DNA of 64,000 nt from an uncultured Cycloclasticus sp. (GCA_913057515.1 CAJXOJ010000003.1:1-64000), one strand, 5' to 3'. Counted from the first letter of the stretch, positions 48,995 through 63,420 are shown. The notes: generated by a model not told the origin, from the letters alone. A program made the numbers and translations.

Positions 48995-51900
48995 GTGATC
49001 TAGTTAAATTTATTCACTTACGTACCCATACGGAATACTCGCTCGTAGATGGCATTATTCGTGTAAAGCCTTTGGTGAAAAGAGCGGCAGAACTGGGAAT
49101 GCCGGCTATTGCCGTAACCGATCAATCTAATTTATTTGCAGCCGTCAAATTCTACCGAGCTGCTATTAGTTCAGGTGTTAAACCTATTATCGGTGCAGAT
49201 GTTCAAATTAGAGATTCTGTTAGCCAAAAAAAGCCGTACACCGTCACCTTGTTGGTGCAAAATAAGCGGGGTTATTTAGCCTTATGTGAGTTGATTTCAG
49301 AGGCATATTTGAACGGCCAGGATAAGGGCGTACCTTATTTAACAAGCCAAAAAATATTTGATAATAACGAAGGTTTAATCGTCTTATCGGGTGGCTTAGA
49401 CGGTGTTTTTTTTACCTCACTTGAATCTAATGATCTAGACATTGCAGATCAACTAGCGACTTCATGGATGCAAGTATTTAGTGACCGTTTTTACATCGAG
49501 CTACAACGTGTAGGGCGTGAAGGTGAGGACGCTTTAAATAACCAGTTATTAGCATTAGCAACACGTCACCAAGCACCTATAGTGGCCACTAATAACCCTT
49601 GTTTCTTAAATCAAGAGGAGTTTGATGCCCATGAAGCGCGTGTGTGTATTAACCAAGGGCGTGTGCTCTCCGATTCAAGGCGTGTCAAAGTTCACACTGA
49701 GCAGCAGTACCTAAAAACTCAAGATGAAATGCTTGAGCTTTTTTCTGACTTACCTGAAGCGATTGAAAATACAGTAGAAATTGCTAAACGTTGTAATGTT
49801 GAATTAAGCCTAGGTGAAAACTTTCTACCTAATTTTCCGGTTCCTGAGGGGATGACCATTGATGAATATTTTGCTGATTTATCTCAAAAAGGCCTAGATA
49901 AAAGAATTGCCGAAACATCGCATCGAATTACATTCGATAATAATAAAAGAGCAGAGTATCAAGCGCGCTTAAAGCGTGAACTTGATGTGATTTGCCAAAT
50001 GGGCTTTCCTGGTTACTTCTTAATTGTTGCAGACTTTATTCAATGGGCAAAAGATAATAAAGTGCCAGTTGGCCCTGGGCGTGGTTCTGGTGCCGGTTCT
50101 ATTATCGCTTATGCATTAAGGATTACTGATTTAGACCCCTTAGAGTTTGACCTTTTATTTGAACGTTTCCTAAATCCAGAACGAGTCTCCATGCCTGACT
50201 TTGATGTCGATTTCTGTATGGACGGACGAGATCGTGTGATTGACTATGTTGGCGAAAAATACGGCCGAGATAAGGTATCACAAATCATTACTTATGGAAG
50301 TATGGCGGCGAAAGCTGTTATACGTGATGTTGGGCGGGTATTAGGCCACCCTTATGGTTTTGTTGATCGCTTAGCGAAAGCCATTCCTTTTGAAATTGGA
50401 ATGACACTAACGAAGGCGCTTGATGAGAGTCCTGACCTGTTGAGTGCTTACCAAGATGAGGATGAAGTTCGTGAGTTAATTGATTTAGCTCTTATGCTGG
50501 AAGGCATTGCAAGAAATGCGGGTAAACACGCCGGTGGTGTGGTGATATCGCCTAGCAAGTTAACGGATTTTTCTCCGTTATATTGTGAAGAAGGTGGCGC
50601 CAATTTGGTGACCCAGTTTGATAAAGATGATATTGAAGCGGTTGGACTCGTTAAGTTTGACTTTTTAGGCTTAAGGACGCTTACCATCATTGATTGGGCC
50701 TTGCAAAACATCAATCAACGAAAATTAGCAAAGGGTGAAGAGCCTGTTAATATTGACCTGCTTCCTCGTGATGATGAACTAACCTATGAATTGCTGAAGA
50801 ATTATGCCACAACGGCAGTTTTTCAACTCGAATCGAGAGGTATGAAAGACCTTATTCGTCGCCTACGACCAGACTCATTTGAAGATATTATTGCCTTGGT
50901 GGCGCTGTTTAGACCCGGCCCATTACAGTCTGGAATGGTCGATGATTACATCAATGTAAAACATGGTCGAAAAAAAGCTGAATACCCGCACCCAACTTTA
51001 ATACCCATTTTAGAGCCAACTAATGGTGTTATTTTATATCAAGAACAGGTGATGCAAATTGCTCAGGATCTTGCTGGCTATAGCCTTGGAACAGCGGATT
51101 TATTACGTCGGGCGATGGGTAAGAAAAAGCCTGAAGAAATGGCTAAGCAACGTGAAATGTTTACTACCGGAGCGGTTGCTAATAACGTTGAGGAAAGCGT
51201 GGCAACGTATATTTTCGATTTAATGGAAAAGTTTGCTGGCTATGGCTTCAATAAATCTCATTCAGCTGCATACGCCTTAATTGCATATCAAACGGCCTGG
51301 TTAAAAGCCCATTACCCGTCTGAATTTATGGCGGCTGTGTTGTCATCAGATATGGATAATACCGATAAGGTCGTGCTATTTATAGATGAGTGTCGCGATA
51401 TGGGCTTAGACATTCTTCCACCTGATGTTAATAGCTCTGAGTATCGTTTTACCACGAATGATGAGGGTCACATTATTTATGGTTTAGGCGCTATTAAAGG
51501 GGTTGGTGAGGCTGCTATTGAATCTATTATTCAACAAAGAAAAAGTGATGGAGACTATTTAAGCCATGAGGACCTGGCTAGGCGCATCGATTTAAGAAAA
51601 GCAAATCGCCGTGTGCAAGAAGCGTTGATCCGTTCAGGAGCTGTTGATTGTTTTGATGATAACCGAGCCAAGCTGATGCACGAATTAACAAATGTGCTAC
51701 AAGTCGCAGAGCAGCATGGCAAAAGTGCGGCTGTTGGTCAGAATGATCTGTTTGGCTTAAGCATGCAGGAAACCAGTCATCAATCTGACACGGTAGTCAT
51801 TGATCAGTGGACAGAACATGAGCGCTTAAAACAGGAAAAATCAATACTGGGGTTGTACTTAACCGGGCATCCATTTGATTCAGTTAGAGAGGAGATGATG

Positions 51901-52494
51901 AAAGTTGTTTCTGGTAAGTTATCGGTATTGCACGATATGGAGCTGAGTACACCGGGTGGTAGTCAGTATAGGAGAGCTAAAGGCAAACCAGTAACGGTAG
52001 CGGGTTTAATACTTGATGTAAGGACACGGCCAACTAAAAGTGGCTCTAAAATAGCGACCATTATTATAGATGATGGGAGTGCTAGGATGGAAGCCGTTGC
52101 CTATAGTGAGGTTTTTGAGCAATATAGTGAAGCGATATTGACGGATCACATTGTAGTAATTGAAGGTTCCATTTCTTTTGATGACTTTGCCGGGCAAAAT
52201 AGAATCAGTGTTGAGTCGGTAATGAGCATCGAGCAGGCACGTGAACGGTTTTTAAAAGACTTGGTGATAGAATTAGACAGTTCAACGCTAACACAAGAAA
52301 ATAAAATAAGTCAGTTGCACAAACTACTTAGTGATTACCGAGGTGGGGAATGCCCAGTAAAAATAAAGTTAACACTGAGGGGGGCCTCCTCAGCATTAAA
52401 TTTATCAGATGAATGGCGCGTTTCTCCAAAAGATGAGCTTCTGGAAGGCTTGAAAAACGTTTTGCCAGAACAGCAAAACTTCACTCGATATTGA
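48991..52494 (+). CDS. dnaE: DNA polymerase III alpha subunit
   Basis: A 1167-residue replicative polymerase. PHP domain at the N-terminus (HLRTHTEYSLVDG), palm with PDFDVDFCMDGRD (catalytic Asp among D403, D405 and D407), the GKHAGGVVISP finger segment, GYGFNKSHSAAYALIAYQTAWLK, and an OB fold near residue 1000 (VTVAGLILDVRTR). Length equals the E. coli enzyme. Its ATG overlaps the rnhB stop (ATGA). Confidence 0.98.
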   Translation: MSDLVKFIHLRTHTEYSLVDGIIRVKPLVKRAAELGMPAIAVTDQSNLFAAVKFYRAAISSGVKPIIGADVQIRDSVSQKKPYTVTLLVQNKRGYLALCELISEAYLNGQDKGVPYLTSQKIFDNNEGLIVLSGGLDGVFFTSLESNDLDIADQLATSWMQVFSDRFYIELQRVGREGEDALNNQLLALATRHQAPIVATNNPCFLNQEEFDAHEARVCINQGRVLSDSRRVKVHTEQQYLKTQDEMLELFSDLPEAIENTVEIAKRCNVELSLGENFLPNFPVPEGMTIDEYFADLSQKGLDKRIAETSHRITFDNNKRAEYQARLKRELDVICQMGFPGYFLIVADFIQWAKDNKVPVGPGRGSGAGSIIAYALRITDLDPLEFDLLFERFLNPERVSMPDFDVDFCMDGRDRVIDYVGEKYGRDKVSQIITYGSMAAKAVIRDVGRVLGHPYGFVDRLAKAIPFEIGMTLTKALDESPDLLSAYQDEDEVRELIDLALMLEGIARNAGKHAGGVVISPSKLTDFSPLYCEEGGANLVTQFDKDDIEAVGLVKFDFLGLRTLTIIDWALQNINQRKLAKGEEPVNIDLLPRDDELTYELLKNYATTAVFQLESRGMKDLIRRLRPDSFEDIIALVALFRPGPLQSGMVDDYINVKHGRKKAEYPHPTLIPILEPTNGVILYQEQVMQIAQDLAGYSLGTADLLRRAMGKKKPEEMAKQREMFTTGAVANNVEESVATYIFDLMEKFAGYGFNKSHSAAYALIAYQTAWLKAHYPSEFMAAVLSSDMDNTDKVVLFIDECRDMGLDILPPDVNSSEYRFTTNDEGHIIYGLGAIKGVGEAAIESIIQQRKSDGDYLSHEDLARRIDLRKANRRVQEALIRSGAVDCFDDNRAKLMHELTNVLQVAEQHGKSAAVGQNDLFGLSMQETSHQSDTVVIDQWTEHERLKQEKSILGLYLTGHPFDSVREEMMKVVSGKLSVLHDMELSTPGGSQYRRAKGKPVTVAGLILDVRTRPTKSGSKIATIIIDDGSARMEAVAYSEVFEQYSEAILTDHIVVIEGSISFDDFAGQNRISVESVMSIEQARERFLKDLVIELDSSTLTQENKISQLHKLLSDYRGGECPVKIKLTLRGASSALNLSDEWRVSPKDELLEGLKNVLPEQQNFTRY

Positions 52495-52536
52495 ATACCG
52501 CTGGCTGATTTAGCTAACTCACGATAAAATGTACTT

Positions 52537-53496
52537 ATGAACTTAGATTATTTAGATTTTGAACAACCGATTGTTGACCTTGAAGCAAAGCTCGAAGAGT
52601 TGCGCCGAGTGGGTAGCGATAATGAAATTGATATTAAAAAAGAGATTGATAGGCTGCAAGAAAAAAGCCTCTCTCTGACTGAATCAACGTTTGCGAAATT
52701 AAGCGACTGGCAAATTTCAAAATTATCACGCCACCCGAAAAGGCCGTATACGCTGGATTATATTGATGGGGTTGTTGATGGTTTTATAGAACTACACGGT
52801 GATAGACATTACGCTGACGATGCGGCGATTGTTGGTGGAATGGCTAGGCTAGATGGCTTGCCTGTGATGGTTATTGGGCACCAAAAAGGGCGTGATACCA
52901 CTGAAAAGCTCAAGCGTAACTTTGGTATGCCACGACCTGAAGGCTATAGAAAAGCACTTCGTTTGATGCATATGGCTGAACGTTTTAATTTGCCGATCAT
53001 TACCTTTATTGATACACCAGGTGCTTATCCAGGCGTTGGTGCTGAAGAGCGTGGGCAAAGCGAAGCGATTGCTAGAAACCTGTTTGAAATGTCTACACTA
53101 AAAACCCCCGTTATCAGTATTGTGATAGGAGAGGGTGGCTCTGGCGGTGCCTTAGCATTAGGCGTGTGTGATAAACTGTATTTACTGGAATACAGTACCT
53201 ATTCGGTAATCTCACCTGAAGGGTGTGCATCTATTTTATGGAAAAGTGCTGATAAAGCTTCTCAAGCTGCTGAGGCAATGGCAATCACATCTTCTAAGTT
53301 ACTAGCTAATGGTTTGATCGATGGTGTTATAGAAGAACCTCTTGGTGGAGCCCATAGAGACTTAGAGACGATGAAGCGCAATATTAAAGAAGTGTTGCTT
53401 AAGGAAGTCACTGAGCTTTGTAGTAAACCAATAGATGAACTTGTGTCAGAGCGTTACCAGCGTCTAATGAGTTATGGGGAATTTACAGAGGCTTAA
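52537..53496 (+). CDS. accA: Acetyl-CoA carboxylase carboxyltransferase alpha subunit
   Basis: A 319-residue subunit that, with AccD, moves the carboxyl from biotin to acetyl-CoA to start fatty acid synthesis. [18 protein letters not shown] at the start, [40 protein letters not shown] and [16 protein letters not shown] (oxyanion glycines) are all conserved. It follows dnaE after 42 bases, as in E. coli. Confidence 0.98.
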   Translation: MNLDYLDFEQPIVDLEAKLEELRRVGSDNEIDIKKEIDRLQEKSLSLTESTFAKLSDWQISKLSRHPKRPYTLDYIDGVVDGFIELHGDRHYADDAAIVGGMARLDGLPVMVIGHQKGRDTTEKLKRNFGMPRPEGYRKALRLMHMAERFNLPIITFIDTPGAYPGVGAEERGQSEAIARNLFEMSTLKTPVISIVIGEGGSGGALALGVCDKLYLLEYSTYSVISPEGCASILWKSADKASQAAEAMAITSSKLLANGLIDGVIEEPLGGAHRDLETMKRNIKEVLLKEVTELCSKPIDELVSERYQRLMSYGEFTEA

Positions 53497-53546
53497 ATTT
53501 CACTTCGCCTTAAGTTTTAATCGTTGTTTTTAAATAAGGTATCACA

Positions 53547-54875
53547 TTGGATGATCTTGTTAACTGCGTTGAGCAATATATCCTTTCGGTTACAGGTATT
53601 AAAAAGGTTGTTATTGCTTATAGTGGCGGAGTTGACTCACATGTGCTGCTTCATAGCTGTTCGCAACTTCAAGAAAAGCTAAAGCCAATTTCTTTTTTGG
53701 CAGTTTATATTGATCATGGTTTACATGATGACTCTTCTCGTTGGTCAATACATTGTCAACAAATGGCATCAGCACTGGCCATTCCCTTTATTTCCCAAAA
53801 AGTAAACGCACAAAATGATCAGGGTGAAGGCCCAGAGCAAGCCGCGCGGCGAGCAAGGTATGTAGCACTCTCAGATTATATTGATGAATCCAGTGTCTTA
53901 CTAACTGCGCAACATCAAGATGATCAAGCTGAAACGTTTATGCTGCAGTTGTTACGCGGGGCTGGTGTTGATGGTTTAGCCAGCATGCCCACAATAAACG
54001 CATTTGGTTTAGGTTTAATCCTAAGGCCATTGTTAAAGTTCAGTAAACAACAGCTTCTAGCTTATGCAAAAAAAGAACAGCTGCAGTGGGTTGAAGACTC
54101 AAGTAACTTAAACGAAGCATACGATAGGAATTTTCTACGTCAACAGGTGATTCCTTTGCTGCAAAGCAGATGGCCTGCTTTCTCTAAAACAACTGCGCGC
54201 TCTGCCTCCCATTGTGCAGAGGCAGGGTCAATTCTAGTTGATATTGCATCATCCATATTATTGACGATGGATAAGGATGAATTAGATATAGGATTAGTAT
54301 TAACTCAGAAGCCTGAGATTCAACGGCTAGTTATACGCCAGTGGCTTAAAGCTCAAGGTGTTCGATCGCCGTCAGAAAAAATTCTAGAGCAAATCTTAAA
54401 AATGTTAACGGTTCAGGCAGATAAATTACCTCTTGTAGGTTGGGCTGAGCACGAGGTTAGGTTGTTTGATGGTGCATTATTTTATATACCACGCCATGAA
54501 AAAAATCAGCTTCAATCGGTTCAGTGGCAAGGTAACAAGCTTGTTTTGCCTGATTCTCTTGGTAACCTCAGTATAAAAGAGGGGTTGGGGAGGGGGGTTA
54601 AGCGTGATTTATGGGATTCATCCGCTGTTACCGTTAGAACGAGGCAAGGCGGAGAGCGAATTAAATTAGCGGGGCGATCTGGTCATAAGCAATTAAAAAA
54701 GCTACTCAATGAGGAACGGCTGCTTCCATGGGTGAGGAATTTGTTGCCGTTAATTTACATAGGTGATGAGTTGGTCGCTGTAGCAGACCTTTGGGTAGCC
54801 GAAGCATTTCTAGCTGATCAGAATGAAGCGTCTTATCAGATAAACTGGGCCCACCCAGAGTTACGAATTAAATAA
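53547..54875 (+). CDS. tilS: tRNA(Ile) lysidine synthetase
   Basis: A 442-residue N-type ATP pyrophosphatase. The P-loop AYSGGVDSH (S26-S31) and HQDDQAETFMLQLLRGAG are intact, followed by the TilS linker and C-terminal domain (RQGGERIKLAGRSGHKQLKKL). It converts C34 of the CAU-anticodon isoleucine tRNA to lysidine, so the tRNA reads AUA. The start is TTG 53547, with AAGGT eight bases upstream; no nearby ATG is in frame. Confidence 0.94.
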   Translation: MDDLVNCVEQYILSVTGIKKVVIAYSGGVDSHVLLHSCSQLQEKLKPISFLAVYIDHGLHDDSSRWSIHCQQMASALAIPFISQKVNAQNDQGEGPEQAARRARYVALSDYIDESSVLLTAQHQDDQAETFMLQLLRGAGVDGLASMPTINAFGLGLILRPLLKFSKQQLLAYAKKEQLQWVEDSSNLNEAYDRNFLRQQVIPLLQSRWPAFSKTTARSASHCAEAGSILVDIASSILLTMDKDELDIGLVLTQKPEIQRLVIRQWLKAQGVRSPSEKILEQILKMLTVQADKLPLVGWAEHEVRLFDGALFYIPRHEKNQLQSVQWQGNKLVLPDSLGNLSIKEGLGRGVKRDLWDSSAVTVRTRQGGERIKLAGRSGHKQLKKLLNEERLLPWVRNLLPLIYIGDELVAVADLWVAEAFLADQNEASYQINWAHPELRIK

Positions 54876-54930
54876 GCTCAAGTTTTACTTAAATATATTG
54901 GCTGGATGCTTTCTTATTAGTCTATTCGCG

Positions 54931-54936
54931 TATAAT
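54931..54936 (+). promoter_or_regulatory. pyrG promoter -10 box
   Basis: A perfect TATAAT at 54931-54936 sits 34 bases before the pyrG ATG. The -35 region is weak (TTCTTA-like). It marks the likely start of a pyrG-kdsA-eno-ftsB transcript. Confidence 0.5.
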
Positions 54937-54963
54937 GAGTATCTTTTATTTTTGACTTCATAG

Positions 54964-56610
<1,647 letters not shown>

Positions 56611-56612
56611 AG

Positions 56613-58752
<2,140 letters not shown>

Positions 58753-58753
58753 C

Positions 58754-59038
58754 TTGAAGGTTCTGCTTGCCATTCTTGTTATTCTTTTCGGCTATCTACA
58801 GTTTAAACTGTGGGTAGCTGAAGGAAGAGTTCAAGCTTCATGGGTATTAGAGCAGCGTATAAGCAATCTAAAAGAACAAAATAATACACTTACGCAACGT
58901 AATAAAGCATTACAGGCGGAAGTCAATAACTTAAAAGGCGGGTTGGACGTTATTGAAAACAAGGCGCGTAGCGAGCTAGGTTTTGTCGGTCGGGATGAAA
59001 CGTTCTTTCAGTATATCGAGCCAAAACATGCACGGTAA
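58754..59038 (+). CDS. ftsB: Cell division protein FtsB
   Basis: A 94-residue single-pass protein: N-terminal membrane helix (about 2-17), then a leucine-zipper coiled coil (ISNLKEQNNTLTQRNKALQAEV) and the family end ARSELGFVGRDETFF. It links FtsL and FtsQ in the divisome. The start is TTG 58754, one base after the eno stop; no ATG is available in frame. eno-ftsB-ispD-ispF is the standard gammaproteobacterial order. Confidence 0.94.
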   Translation: MKVLLAILVILFGYLQFKLWVAEGRVQASWVLEQRISNLKEQNNTLTQRNKALQAEVNNLKGGLDVIENKARSELGFVGRDETFFQYIEPKHAR

Positions 59039-59744
59039 GGTTGAAAAAATTTGGTGTATTGTGCCGGCAGCTGGCATCGGCTCTAGAATGCAAGCGGCTA
59101 TTCCAAAGCAATATTTGAAACTGAACGCAAGTACTATTCTTGATGCGACGTTAGCACGATTACTATCATGTGATGAGTTAAGCGAGATTGTTGTCTGTAT
59201 TCAAGCGAATGATGATTTGTGGCAGCAGAGTGTATATGCAACTGATGAGCGAATAACGGTTGCTGATGGTGGCGAAGAACGTGCAGATTCGGTATTAAAT
59301 GGTATACGCTTAATCAAACATCGAGCCAGCTCAAATGATTGGGTTTTAGTGCATGATGCCGCACGACCATGTGTTAGACGCAGCGATATTTCTGCCCTAA
59401 TACAGGCTGTTTTAAAGCAGCAAATCGGTGGAATTTTGGCTGCTCCAATCCATGATACGATTAAAAAAGTTAAGGATCATTTAACGGTTGAGACATTAGA
59501 TCGTTCATCTGTCTGGCGTGCCTTAACACCACAACTATTTAAACTAGAAGCCTTAGAGGCTGCCTTGTTATTAGCAAGAGATAGGGCCTCTACCGTCACA
59601 GATGAAGCCAGTGCAATAGAGATGTTGAAACAGCCAGTTCAGCTTATTGAAGGTCATCCCGATAATATAAAGATCACCTCTCCTTCGGATTTAAATTTAG
59701 CTCGATTTTATAGGGAACAGCAGGAAAAAGAAGTATGCGTATAG
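59028..59744 (+). CDS. ispD: 2-C-methyl-D-erythritol 4-phosphate cytidylyltransferase
   Basis: A 238-residue MEP-pathway enzyme. [20 protein letters not shown] (CTP loop), [18 protein letters not shown]-type strand, [11 protein letters not shown] and [11 protein letters not shown] are all present. I start at ATG 59028, overlapping ftsB by 11 bases, rather than upstream inside ftsB (58983). It acts after Dxr, encoded 19 kb upstream, and directly before IspF. Confidence 0.95.
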   Translation: MHGKVEKIWCIVPAAGIGSRMQAAIPKQYLKLNASTILDATLARLLSCDELSEIVVCIQANDDLWQQSVYATDERITVADGGEERADSVLNGIRLIKHRASSNDWVLVHDAARPCVRRSDISALIQAVLKQQIGGILAAPIHDTIKKVKDHLTVETLDRSSVWRALTPQLFKLEALEAALLLARDRASTVTDEASAIEMLKQPVQLIEGHPDNIKITSPSDLNLARFYREQQEKEVCV

Positions 59745-60211
59745 GTCACGGTTATGATGCTCATCGATTCGTTGAGGGGAAACAGCTTGTCATAGCAGGT
59801 GTTGATATTCCTTATGAGTCTGGTTTGTTGGCGCACTCAGATGGCGATGTCGCTCTGCATGCATTATGTGATGCATTGTTAGGCGCAATAGCTCAAGGTG
59901 ATATTGGTCAGCACTTTCCTGATACGAGTGCTCAGTATGAAAATATTGATAGCCGTATTTTATTACGCGATGTGTTTGTGCTTGTGCAAAAAGCGAATTT
60001 AAAAATAGCTAATGTTGACCTAACGATTATTGCGCAAGCACCGAAGTTAGCTTCTTATCTAAAGGCTATGGTCTCGTGCATTGCAGCTGATCTACAAGCA
60101 GATTCATCTCAAATTAATGTTAAGGCAACCACAACTGAAGGAATGGGTTTTGCCGGACGACAAGAAGGGATAGAAACCCATGCTGTTGTGTTATTAGTGC
60201 CTGCCAGCTAA
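59735..60211 (+). CDS. ispF: 2-C-methyl-D-erythritol 2,4-cyclodiphosphate synthase
   Basis: A 158-residue trimeric zinc enzyme. GHGYDAHRF supplies D8 and H10, and [19 protein letters not shown] the third ligand. The C-terminal [25 protein letters not shown] is the family end. It overlaps ispD by ten bases, as is usual, and the two work in sequence. Confidence 0.98.
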   Translation: MRIGHGYDAHRFVEGKQLVIAGVDIPYESGLLAHSDGDVALHALCDALLGAIAQGDIGQHFPDTSAQYENIDSRILLRDVFVLVQKANLKIANVDLTIIAQAPKLASYLKAMVSCIAADLQADSSQINVKATTTEGMGFAGRQEGIETHAVVLLVPAS

Positions 60212-60216
60212 GTAAG

Positions 60217-61263
60217 ATGAGCTTTACGACACATGTTTCAGATTTACCTTATGCTCATGGAGGCGCAGTTGGCCTTGGTGTGCTTAAAGAAAAGCCTGAA
60301 TACTTTCAAGTAACAGAGCAATTATCGTTTGAACCTTCTGGTGCTGGTGAGCATATTTTCTTATTCATTCAGAAAATTGGTTTAAATACCGATGACATCG
60401 TTAAAATATTAGCTCAGCACGCGGGCCTACCAAGGCGTTCAGTTTCCTATGCGGGTATGAAAGATAGACATGGGCTAACAAAGCAATGGTTCAGTGTGCA
60501 GTTGCCAGGAAAAGAAGGCCCCGATTGGCAGCAGATAGAAAATGACTCGATTAAGGTTGAACAAGTAACCCGTCATTTAAAAAAACTTAAAAGAGGCGCT
60601 ATCAAATTTAATACCTTTGATATTGTTGTATCACAGCTTAATGTTGATAAAGAGTTGTTATATAAACGTGTTGATTGTATTAAAAAGTTTGGGGTGCCAA
60701 ATTATTTTATGCAGCAACGTTTTGGTTATTTATGCCAAAACTTAGAGCGTGTGCATACTTTGTTTTTAAAAGGTGAATCGATAAAAAATAAAAAAATGAA
60801 AAGCTTGCTTTTATCGTCAGCTCGCTCCTTTCTGTTCAATCAAGTATTAGCTCAGCGCGTGAGTGATCAGAATTGGGATAAGGCATTAGACGGGGATGCA
60901 TTTAATCTTGCTGGTACACGCCAATATTTTAGTGAAGAGATAATCAGTTCAGAAATAACTGAACGTCTGGTGCAGCACGACATCCACCCAACAGGGCCCT
61001 TGTTCGGTACACATAATGATGCAACGTCGGGCCAGGCTAGCGAGCTAGAAAATAGTATTCGAATTGAAAATAATGTTTTTTATGAAGGCCTAAAAAAAGC
61101 AAATATGGAGGCAGCTCGCCGTTCCTTAAGAGTCGTGCCTCAGGAGCTGAAAGTTAACTTGTTGGCTGATGATAAGTTGCAAGTGTCTTTTAGCTTAGGC
61201 TCGGGAAGTTACGCGACGGCAATTATACGTGAGTTAATTAATACAACAGATGGCGTTATATAG
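60217..61263 (+). CDS. truD: tRNA pseudouridine(13) synthase TruD
   Basis: A 348-residue pseudouridine synthase. The catalytic segment is YAGMKDRHGLTKQWF with D83; the insertion domain follows, with PNYFMQQRFG as a second family motif, and GPLFG near residue 250. It modifies U13 of tRNA(Glu). It follows ispF after five bases, the standard order. Confidence 0.95.
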   Translation: MSFTTHVSDLPYAHGGAVGLGVLKEKPEYFQVTEQLSFEPSGAGEHIFLFIQKIGLNTDDIVKILAQHAGLPRRSVSYAGMKDRHGLTKQWFSVQLPGKEGPDWQQIENDSIKVEQVTRHLKKLKRGAIKFNTFDIVVSQLNVDKELLYKRVDCIKKFGVPNYFMQQRFGYLCQNLERVHTLFLKGESIKNKKMKSLLLSSARSFLFNQVLAQRVSDQNWDKALDGDAFNLAGTRQYFSEEIISSEITERLVQHDIHPTGPLFGTHNDATSGQASELENSIRIENNVFYEGLKKANMEAARRSLRVVPQELKVNLLADDKLQVSFSLGSGSYATAIIRELINTTDGVI

Positions 61264-61272
61264 GGTGAATTA

Positions 61273-62073
61273 ATGGATTTTCAGCAAATTTTGGGCTTAG
61301 GTTTATTGCAAGGCTTAACAGAGTTTTTACCTATATCAAGTTCTGCGCACTTAATTTTATTGCCGCTTTTATTAGGATGGCAGGATCAAGGGCTCGCTTT
61401 TGATGTTGCCGTGCATGTGGGTACGCTGGTGGCTGTTATGAGCTATTTTCGGAAAGATATAAAGCAATTGATAGCGGGCTGGGTTGCTTCAGTTGCAAAA
61501 CAAGAGCATAGCCAAGACTCTCGCTTAGCGTGGATGATAATAATCGGTACCATCCCGGTGGGTCTTGTCGGCTTGTTAGCAGGCGATTTAATAGAACATT
61601 ACTTAAGATCTCCATTGATTATCGCATTGGCAACGATTTTTTTTGGTTTGCTATTGTGGTATTCAGATGTCATAGGGAAACGAATTAAAAATGAGCACGA
61701 AATAACGATTAAAACTGCAGTTATTGTTGGATTATATCAAGTGTTAGCACTTATTCCCGGCACCTCACGTTCGGGCATAACGATGACTGCAGGACTGTTT
61801 TTAGGCTTAACTCGAGAAGCCGCTGCTAGGTTCTCTTTTCTATTATCCATTCCATTAATATTTCTAGCGGGTGCGTTAAAGTCAGTAGAGTTGATGGGTA
61901 GCCCTATTGAAATTGATTGGTTTGCCATTATGGCTGGGGTCGTTATATCCGCTATTAGTGCATTTGCCTGTATTTCGCTATTTCTGAAAATACTTGATAA
62001 AGTGGGAATGCTGCCATTTGTTATTTATCGATTGGGTTTGGGCGTGCTTTTATTGTACCTATATGCTTTTTAG
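61273..62073 (+). CDS. uppP: Undecaprenyl-diphosphatase UppP (BacA family)
   Basis: A 266-residue inner-membrane phosphatase with about eight helices that recycles undecaprenyl pyrophosphate to the phosphate form. LGLLQGLTEFLPISSSAHLIL and PGTSRSGITM carry the catalytic Glu, Ser and Arg residues. UppP is not usually between truD and surE; here it completes, with UppS, the C55 carrier cycle in the same window. It converges with, and overlaps by 15 bases, the Smr gene on the other strand. Confidence 0.95.
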   Translation: MDFQQILGLGLLQGLTEFLPISSSAHLILLPLLLGWQDQGLAFDVAVHVGTLVAVMSYFRKDIKQLIAGWVASVAKQEHSQDSRLAWMIIIGTIPVGLVGLLAGDLIEHYLRSPLIIALATIFFGLLLWYSDVIGKRIKNEHEITIKTAVIVGLYQVLALIPGTSRSGITMTAGLFLGLTREAAARFSFLLSIPLIFLAGALKSVELMGSPIEIDWFAIMAGVVISAISAFACISLFLKILDKVGMLPFVIYRLGLGVLLLYLYAF

Positions 62074-62604
62074 TAAAACATAGACGGCACCCGTTCCGCC
62101 ATCTCTTGGCTGCGCGGATGAAAAAGCAAGAACAGACGGTTCATTCTTAAGTAAGTTGTAGACTAAGTTTTTTAGCACGGGCCTATTATTGAGTGAGCCA
62201 ATGCCCTTTCCGTGCACGATTAAAATACAACGATGGCATTGGCTTGTTTGTTCTACAAGAAACTCAAGCAGTAGCTGATATGCTTCCTGTTGCGTTAAGC
62301 CGTGTAAATCTATTTTCTCATCAATAATAAGGTTGCCGCGCTTTAACTGCTTAAGGGTTTTGTGTTGGACTCCATTACGGGTAAAGAAAAGAACCTCATT
62401 GCTTTCAATGGTATTAGTTTCTTGAGTGAATAGATCGGTTGGGCTTGTTTCAATAACAAGGTTCTTTTTAACGGGCTTTGGTTTGGGTTTTTCTGCAAAA
62501 ATATACCGTTCGTTCTTTACGAGTGTTTTTACATCACGCATGGACTCTCTAAATAATAGATAATCTTCATCTGAACTGAGGTCTTTGTTTTTATCTTCAG
62601 GCAT
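62059..62604 (-). CDS. Smr domain protein (SmrA/SmrB group)
   Basis: A 181-residue protein. The N-terminus (DYLLFRESMRDVKTL, then the basic KPKPKPVKK) and the NGVQHKTLKQLKRG stretch resemble SmrA. The C-terminal Smr domain has DLHGLTQQEAYQLL, ILIVHGKG and a DGGTGAVYVLL end. DLHG is the motif needed for nuclease activity in SmrB, which cuts mRNA at collided ribosomes, so this copy could be active. It is the only minus-strand gene in this block, divergent from surE and convergent with uppP. Which of the two subgroups it belongs to is unresolved. Confidence 0.85.
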   Translation of the reverse strand: MPEDKNKDLSSDEDYLLFRESMRDVKTLVKNERYIFAEKPKPKPVKKNLVIETSPTDLFTQETNTIESNEVLFFTRNGVQHKTLKQLKRGNLIIDEKIDLHGLTQQEAYQLLLEFLVEQTSQCHRCILIVHGKGIGSLNNRPVLKNLVYNLLKNEPSVLAFSSAQPRDGGTGAVYVLLKSI

Positions 62605-62667
62605 AATAAGAGTTTAACAAAACTTAAGTCTTTTAATCATCCTAACAGCCCTATCTAGATAATTTTA

Positions 62668-63420
62668 ATGCATATTTTACTAAGTAATGACGATGGATAC
62701 CTTGCACCAGGGTTATCAATGTTGGCACAGAAGCTGTCGGAGGTTGCCCGTGTCACTGTGGTGGCGCCCGATCGAAATAGAAGCGCTGCTAGTAACTCGT
62801 TAACATTGGATATGCCGCTTAGGGTGAAAAAGATGCAGAATGGTTTTTTCAGCGTTGACGGTACGCCAACAGATTGTGTGCATTTAGCGATAACGGGCTT
62901 GTTGGAAGAGGATCCGAGTATTGTTTTTTCTGGTATTAATAATGGTGAGAATATGGGGGATGATGTGCTTTATTCGGGCACGGTCGCGGCTGCAACAGAA
63001 GGCCGTTTTTTAGGTTTGCCCTCTATAGCCATTTCTATCAATGCTAGCCAACCCCAATATTTTGAAACAGCTGCATGTATTGCCGTTCAATTACTGAAAA
63101 CATTAAAAGCTAAGTCGCTCCCAGCTGACACGATATTAAATGTTAATGTGCCTGATTTGCCGATAGAAAAAATCAAAGGACTTAAGGCAACAAGGTTAGG
63201 GCAGCGGCATCGTTCCGAACCAGTGATTGAAGAGCGAGACCCAAGAAATAAGAAAATATATTGGGTCGGGCCGCCGGGTGCTCAACAGGATGCGGGTGAA
63301 GGAACAGACTTTTATGCAGTTGAGCATGGCTATGTGTCGATTACGCCACTTAAAATTGATTTAACAAATTATCAACGTTTAGAACACTTGGGCGATTGGC
63401 TAGAGAGTATTGAATTATGA
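62668..63420 (+). CDS. surE: 5'/3'-nucleotidase SurE
   Basis: A 250-residue metal-dependent nucleotidase. [13 protein letters not shown] (D8, D9), [15 protein letters not shown] (the metal Ser region), [36 protein letters not shown] are family segments. SurE acts on nucleoside monophosphates in stationary phase. Its stop overlaps the ATG of pcm (ATGA), the conserved surE-pcm pair. Confidence 0.97.
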   Translation: MHILLSNDDGYLAPGLSMLAQKLSEVARVTVVAPDRNRSAASNSLTLDMPLRVKKMQNGFFSVDGTPTDCVHLAITGLLEEDPSIVFSGINNGENMGDDVLYSGTVAAATEGRFLGLPSIAISINASQPQYFETAACIAVQLLKTLKAKSLPADTILNVNVPDLPIEKIKGLKATRLGQRHRSEPVIEERDPRNKKIYWVGPPGAQQDAGEGTDFYAVEHGYVSITPLKIDLTNYQRLEHLGDWLESIEL

